Source: Paraspadella gotoi (taxonomy: Eukaryota; Chaetognatha). Taken from it: a stretch of 64,000 nucleotides of DNA. The DNA lies in contig CM119266.1 in NCBI GenBank assembly GCA_051294375.1, positions 19,913,657 through 19,977,656 on the forward strand, given 5' to 3'. The notes below the pieces were generated by a model, which worked only from the letters and a program-made list of their open reading frames with translations, was not told where the DNA came from and searched no databases. Position 1 is the first letter of the stretch, and every line of letters starts with the position of its first letter. A program made the position numbers and the translations under genes. Shown piece by piece: positions 62,101-64,000 of this stretch.

Positions 62101-63757
62101 TTTCACAATAGGTTCAAATTAATCGCTATCGACTTTAGATAAATCCCAATTCAACCGTACACCTATGCATGTTGGCTGCAGTCGACAGCGCCGGCGAATC
62201 CATCTCCTCCAACACGTCTTCAGGGAGTGACGAAATGATCGCCAATTTCACGATTCGCGCCACCCAAATCGGCGCCATTCCTTCTTTGCTCTTAGATGAA
62301 AAATTGGCGCGTATCAGCAGGGGCCTAGAAAGAAACAGAATGTCTGGTAGCGTTTTTTCCTTCTTTCGTTTTCTTTCTATCTTAAATTAAGTTACAGAGA
62401 AACAAGTTTGAGCAAACAATTAACTTGCCTTCGTCTTTTTCTTTTTCAACATTACGTTAATGCCCTAAAACATACATCTTTTAAAAATTCAAATGCTGTC
62501 CATTTGGTTATTGTCGTTATGTTATCCCAATGGCATTGTCAGGTTGTTCTTTTTTTCTTTTTTTCTTTTTCATTCTTCTTTTTTCCACTTAATGATTGGC
62601 TTGTTTTATAATATATTTGTTCGTTTTGTTTTGTTTTTTATTAATTAGCTTTTCTGTATGCGTTCATTTTTTGTTCATTCATTCGGTTTCGGTCATTATA
62701 TTTATAGTAGTTTTGTTAAAAGTTGTTGTAGTAATTGTTTTGGTTATGTTGATTATGCAAAATATAGTTATTGTAGTTTTTTGGTATTTGTAGTATTTGT
62801 GGTGATTGTTATAATTACATTAATTACTAATTATTGTTGTTGTAACATGCCTTTACATATCATATTCATAGTGTATTTATTTGGTCCAGACCTTTCCACA
62901 GCAAAATGAAAATTTTTGAAGGTCTTCAGCTTTAAAAAAGCTGCGGAAACGTCGAGTTCCTTGACGGCTTTATTGGCGTCGTTCAGAACAACATTCGCAA
63001 GGATACGCGGGAGGCTCGACGTAGGAGTGTCTTTTGTTCCGATAATCACCGTTAGATGGACGCAGTGGATAGGAATCGAATCGAAACAATGGATTAACTC
63101 TTTCTCCGCCCGCCCGATACTGCAGTCACTGTAAATTAAATGTTAGTATTAATTATAATTGATTTCTGTATTTATTTTATTATAATAATTTATTCTTTTG
63201 TGATGATGTTCAATAGTTTTTTGTTGGGTTGTATACGCTAATATTTTTAGAGTTATATTATGATTTATAGTCTCGAAAAGTAATTTATAAAATTTAAGCA
63301 GTCATATTACGAATCGGGGGAGGGGGGGGAAGAAGACGCGGAGAGTATAATATAATATAATATCTATAAATAAAATATTCAAATAATAAAAAATAGATAT
63401 TCAAACAATAAATCTATAATTATTATAATTAATAATAAAATATTCAATTAAATGAGCAATTCCACTGAATATGCACGGAATCGTCCATAGAAGAATCGAC
63501 GGAAGAACAATTAATGACTCCATTCGAACATTATTAATATATGTGTTTTATTCGTTTACAACAATTAGTTGAAACAGTACATTCAAAAGGGCATAGAGCA
63601 TTACAGATAAATTGTACAGTTTACGATTCAACAAAATATAATTAATATAATTATTATCGTTATTATCGTTAATCAATAAGGAAAACCTTGCAACTGGATC
63701 TGGAATGTTGGCTTTCGCTTCGGCTTTCCCCTTTTTCTTATCTTTTTTGGGTGGCAT
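45014..63757 (-). CDS. SPAG17: SPAG17/PF6-like central-pair axonemal protein, whole gene as laid out here
   Basis: SPAG17 (PF6 in Chlamydomonas) is a very large scaffold of the C1a projection of the axonemal central pair and is needed for ciliary and flagellar beating. The minus strand carries about 38 exons that follow the order of the vertebrate protein as I remember it (no search was run): a lysine-rich MPPKKDKKKGK start, a domain containing LLDSLPDEAGV and LLIHCLVDQVV, an FRNELLPTMTAKW segment, a YDLGG...FPFGGPQLKIE segment, several beta-rich 'DG' repeats (MDGTTVVTLDNGVVVILEPDG; DRLGNQFLVRLDGSIQFI) and a C-terminal MSP/ASH-like domain. Nearly all introns are GT-AG with matching phase. Small indels break the frame in places, but the other copy of the same exon often repairs it. 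The span contains a 25-N gap and three mobile-element insertions in introns. The E4-E5 junction does not fit in phase, so an exon or base may be missing there. Confidence 0.85.
49866..52972 (-). CDS. SPAG17: SPAG17-like gene, exons E24-E28
   Basis: Exons: E24 about 52793-52972, E25 about 51701-51880 (a damaged second copy lies at 52630-52760, across the N gap), E26 50648-50723, E27 50060-50221, E28 about 49866-49967. E24 contains NVVVLTNHDDIAFVEATHHG then GTRLALCGDQGFYC, and E25 contains YEMIIHTDRLGNQFLVRLDG then SIQFI; both align with consecutive vertebrate SPAG17 beta repeats (CCATFGDGTTIIAKPQGTY and VLDPEGNTFQVMADGSI). E27 reads APDEELYDARWAEFNRKDAL then GKMLLTGHAPKLYFVKDEF. In this copy E27 has lost one base near 50215 relative to the copy near 30400, which keeps the frame with E26. 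E28 here has lost several C residues relative to the cleaner copy at 26468-26573. Confidence 0.7.
50994..51593. mobile_element. 600-bp insertion in a SPAG17-like intron
   Basis: It begins TAGAGCC and ends at GGCTACCT, and is flanked by CTACACTACAAG (50982-50993) and CTACTACAAG (51594-51603). Copies B1 and B2 have a single CTACACTACAAG at this place (reverse-complemented, about 29813-29829) and no insert. A diverged relative lies inverted at about 3385-3960. The interior is AT-rich with an ATC repeat and no ORF. Confidence 0.65.
51935..51959. other. Assembly gap (25 N) between direct repeats
   Basis: About 800 bp is repeated in the same orientation on both sides (51026-51860 and 51960-52760), including the 600-bp element and exon E25, so the duplication probably belongs to a failed join. 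Confidence 0.95.
51960..52535. mobile_element. Second copy of the 600-bp element (5'-truncated by the N gap)
   Basis: Same sequence as 51026-51603 with small differences, starting directly after the N gap. It is part of the direct duplication around that gap, not an independent insertion. Confidence 0.6.
53040..56055 (-). CDS. SPAG17: SPAG17-like gene, exons E18-E23
   Basis: Exons: E18 55800-56055, E19 55179-55503, E20 54810-55044, E21 about 53965-54165, E22 53220-53289, E23 53040-53113. E18 has an aromatic VWFSYLDGLS segment followed by a charged helix (ARIEQSEKLEAAQRDLRWRM). E19 carries an acidic patch, then a long arginine run, then the DG repeat MDGTTVVTLDNGVVVILEPD, which matches the vertebrate [20 protein letters not shown] block. 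E20 is Ser- and Lys-rich at its end. E21 reads FFDPTTWLHVSWDGTREASF, then IEVFERIDGLKILFKENETV, which fits the vertebrate WFTTTPEGNRIG region. Phases E17-E20 and E22-E24 agree exactly; the start of E21 is unclear, and the B2 copy carries a 2-nt insertion there. The intron between E20 and E21 contains the tRNA-like SINE. Confidence 0.75.
53422..53595 (-). repeat. Dispersed ~170-bp repeat, copy in the E21-E22 intron
   Basis: Same family and same insertion as in B1 and B2, so it predates the separation of the copies. Confidence 0.6.
54395..54715 (+). mobile_element. tRNA-related SINE-like insertion
   Basis: An A-box-like TGGCTCATTGAG (54479-54490) is followed about 54 bp on by a B box, GGTTCAATCCC (54533-54543). 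The B box lies in the loop of an 11-bp perfect stem starting GGTACCGGGTT (54525-54553). Copies B1 (27830-27880) and B2 lack this stretch. The 3' half is a G/C-rich unrelated body. Exact ends and target duplication are blurred by indels. Confidence 0.55.
56553..58910 (-). CDS. SPAG17: SPAG17-like gene, central exons E9-E17
   Basis: Exons: E9 58580-58910, E10 58433-58502, E11 58226-58366, E12 58073-58150, E13 about 57781-57981, E14 57263-57377, E15 about 57125-57199, E16 56875-57056, E17 56553-56675. E9 is a basic helical segment rich in Arg. E11 (IIPEVMDRVIKQLAFKTFDW) and E12 are helical. E13 (FIQEVLRMSHSLPLTTFCKG) leads into E14 (FRNELLPTMTAKWLSDALEG), matching the vertebrate FRNYLEL...WITKEEA region in order. 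E16 (YDLGGRSMKLSTSLSTAFPF, then GGPQLKIERSQF) closely parallels the vertebrate YNMGNIP...GGQIEVEKTMF block, and E17 (SVTATFGDDFVVASKN) parallels its SFSATLENGICLSIS. Phases agree E8-E12, E14-E15 and E16-E18. The E13 donor and the E15-E16 junction are ambiguous. Confidence 0.78.
59094..59144. repeat. (CT)n microsatellite in a SPAG17-like intron
   Basis: CT repeat in the intron between E8 and E9. Confidence 0.95.
59281..63757 (-). CDS. SPAG17: SPAG17-like gene, N-terminal exons E1-E8
   Basis: Exons: E1 63687-63757, E2 62892-63128, E3 62163-62324, E4 about 61219-61453, E5 60963-61078, a 27-nt microexon 60746-60772, E6 60524-60694, E7 59846-60058, E8 59281-59548. E1 encodes MPPKKDKKKGKAEAKANIPD, close in style to the MAPKK start of vertebrate SPAG17. 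E2 (containing VHLTVIIGTKD and LANVVLNDANKAV) and E3 (APIWVARIVKLAIISSLPED) match the conserved N-terminal alpha/beta region only in general pattern. E4 is acidic then lysine-rich (YDSDSEDIDSIFGF, KKGGKKKAPAAPP). E8 has a Ser/Pro/Thr-rich linker, then LKLYDELLDSLPDEAGVHLA and LLIHCLVDQVV, the most recognisable block. Phases agree E1-E4 and E5-E8; E4 to E5 does not fit, so the start of E5 or an intervening exon is uncertain. E3 to E4 needs the acceptor at 61454. The intron at 61454-62162 holds unrelated, more GC-rich sequence near 61560-61870. Confidence 0.75.
60125..60290 (+). repeat. Dispersed ~170-bp repeat, copy in the E6-E7 intron
   Basis: AGTCTTGATTGAAAGCTTGC, CAGGGGCAAGATAG and TTGTACCAATTTCAT are shared with copy 1. 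Confidence 0.6.
60746..60772 (-). CDS. SPAG17: 27-nt microexon of the SPAG17-like gene (putative)
   Basis: Between E5 and E6 a pyrimidine-rich CCTCAG acceptor is followed by exactly nine codons (HVGGSRVPK) and a strong donor, AAG|GTCAGT. It starts and ends in phase 0, the same phase as the E5 donor and E6 acceptor, so it can be included or skipped without changing frame. It is called on splice-site quality and phase only; no transcript evidence is available. Confidence 0.4.
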
Positions 63758-64000
63758 CTTAACGTCGTATTAATCGTGAAGCCGTTACAATATTTAATGC
63801 TGTTTAGCTGTTTAGCTGTTTAACATTTTCAGGTCGATGACGATGATTTTGCTTTCGTGATTCTTTTTATTTTCTTCAAACGTGAGCAACGTTATCATCT
63901 TATTCTAAAGCTCCGGCTTTTCCTTAACATGAATTCGTGACGTTGAATATAGATTCTTTATTATTTTATCTCTAAATTAATTTATTTAAGAACCTTAACC

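Overview
This is nuclear DNA from an animal. Genes are split by GT-AG introns, simple repeats are abundant, there are several families of small mobile elements, and the assembly contains N gaps. The species cannot be read from the window. The main gene encodes a ciliary axoneme protein, so the organism has motile cilia or flagella; an invertebrate is likely.

Two genes can be supported, both on the minus strand. (1) The 5' part of a secreted or membrane leucine-rich-repeat (LRR) protein lies at 1357-6027: signal peptide, cysteine-rich LRR cap, then LRRs over five exons whose splice phases fit. It runs off the window on the left. (2) A long gene homologous to SPAG17 (PF6), a protein of the central-pair apparatus of motile cilia, begins at 63757 and reads leftward through about 38 exons. 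Most junctions have matching phase and the exons follow the order of the vertebrate protein. The C-terminus, with an MSP/ASH-like domain, is present twice (stops at 45014 and 20929).

The layout is distorted by duplication. Block A (about 11660-26800) is repeated as A' (about 34341-50190) in the same orientation. The middle of the SPAG17-like gene (about 50650-55770, minus) is repeated twice, inverted, as B1 (26801-30420) and B2 (30582-33945). Removing 26801-50190 restores one continuous gene. The 25-N gaps sit at inverted or direct repeats, and 34341-40390 is full of random-looking insertions relative to 11660-16400. The extra 23.4 kb is therefore most likely an assembly artefact (alternative haplotype plus uncorrected or palindromic reads), not a real array.

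Because the copies seem to come from different haplotypes or reads, comparing them exposes insertions with empty sites: a 542-bp fold-back element (25278-25819), a 600-bp element (50994-51593) and a tRNA-like SINE (about 54395-54715). Two further MITE-like elements (7635-8256 and 18582-19050), a dispersed ~170-bp repeat family, a ~28-bp minisatellite and many (CT)n, (GAC)n and (ATT)n tracts fill the rest. I found no CRISPR array, operon, defence system or other clearly new biochemical system.
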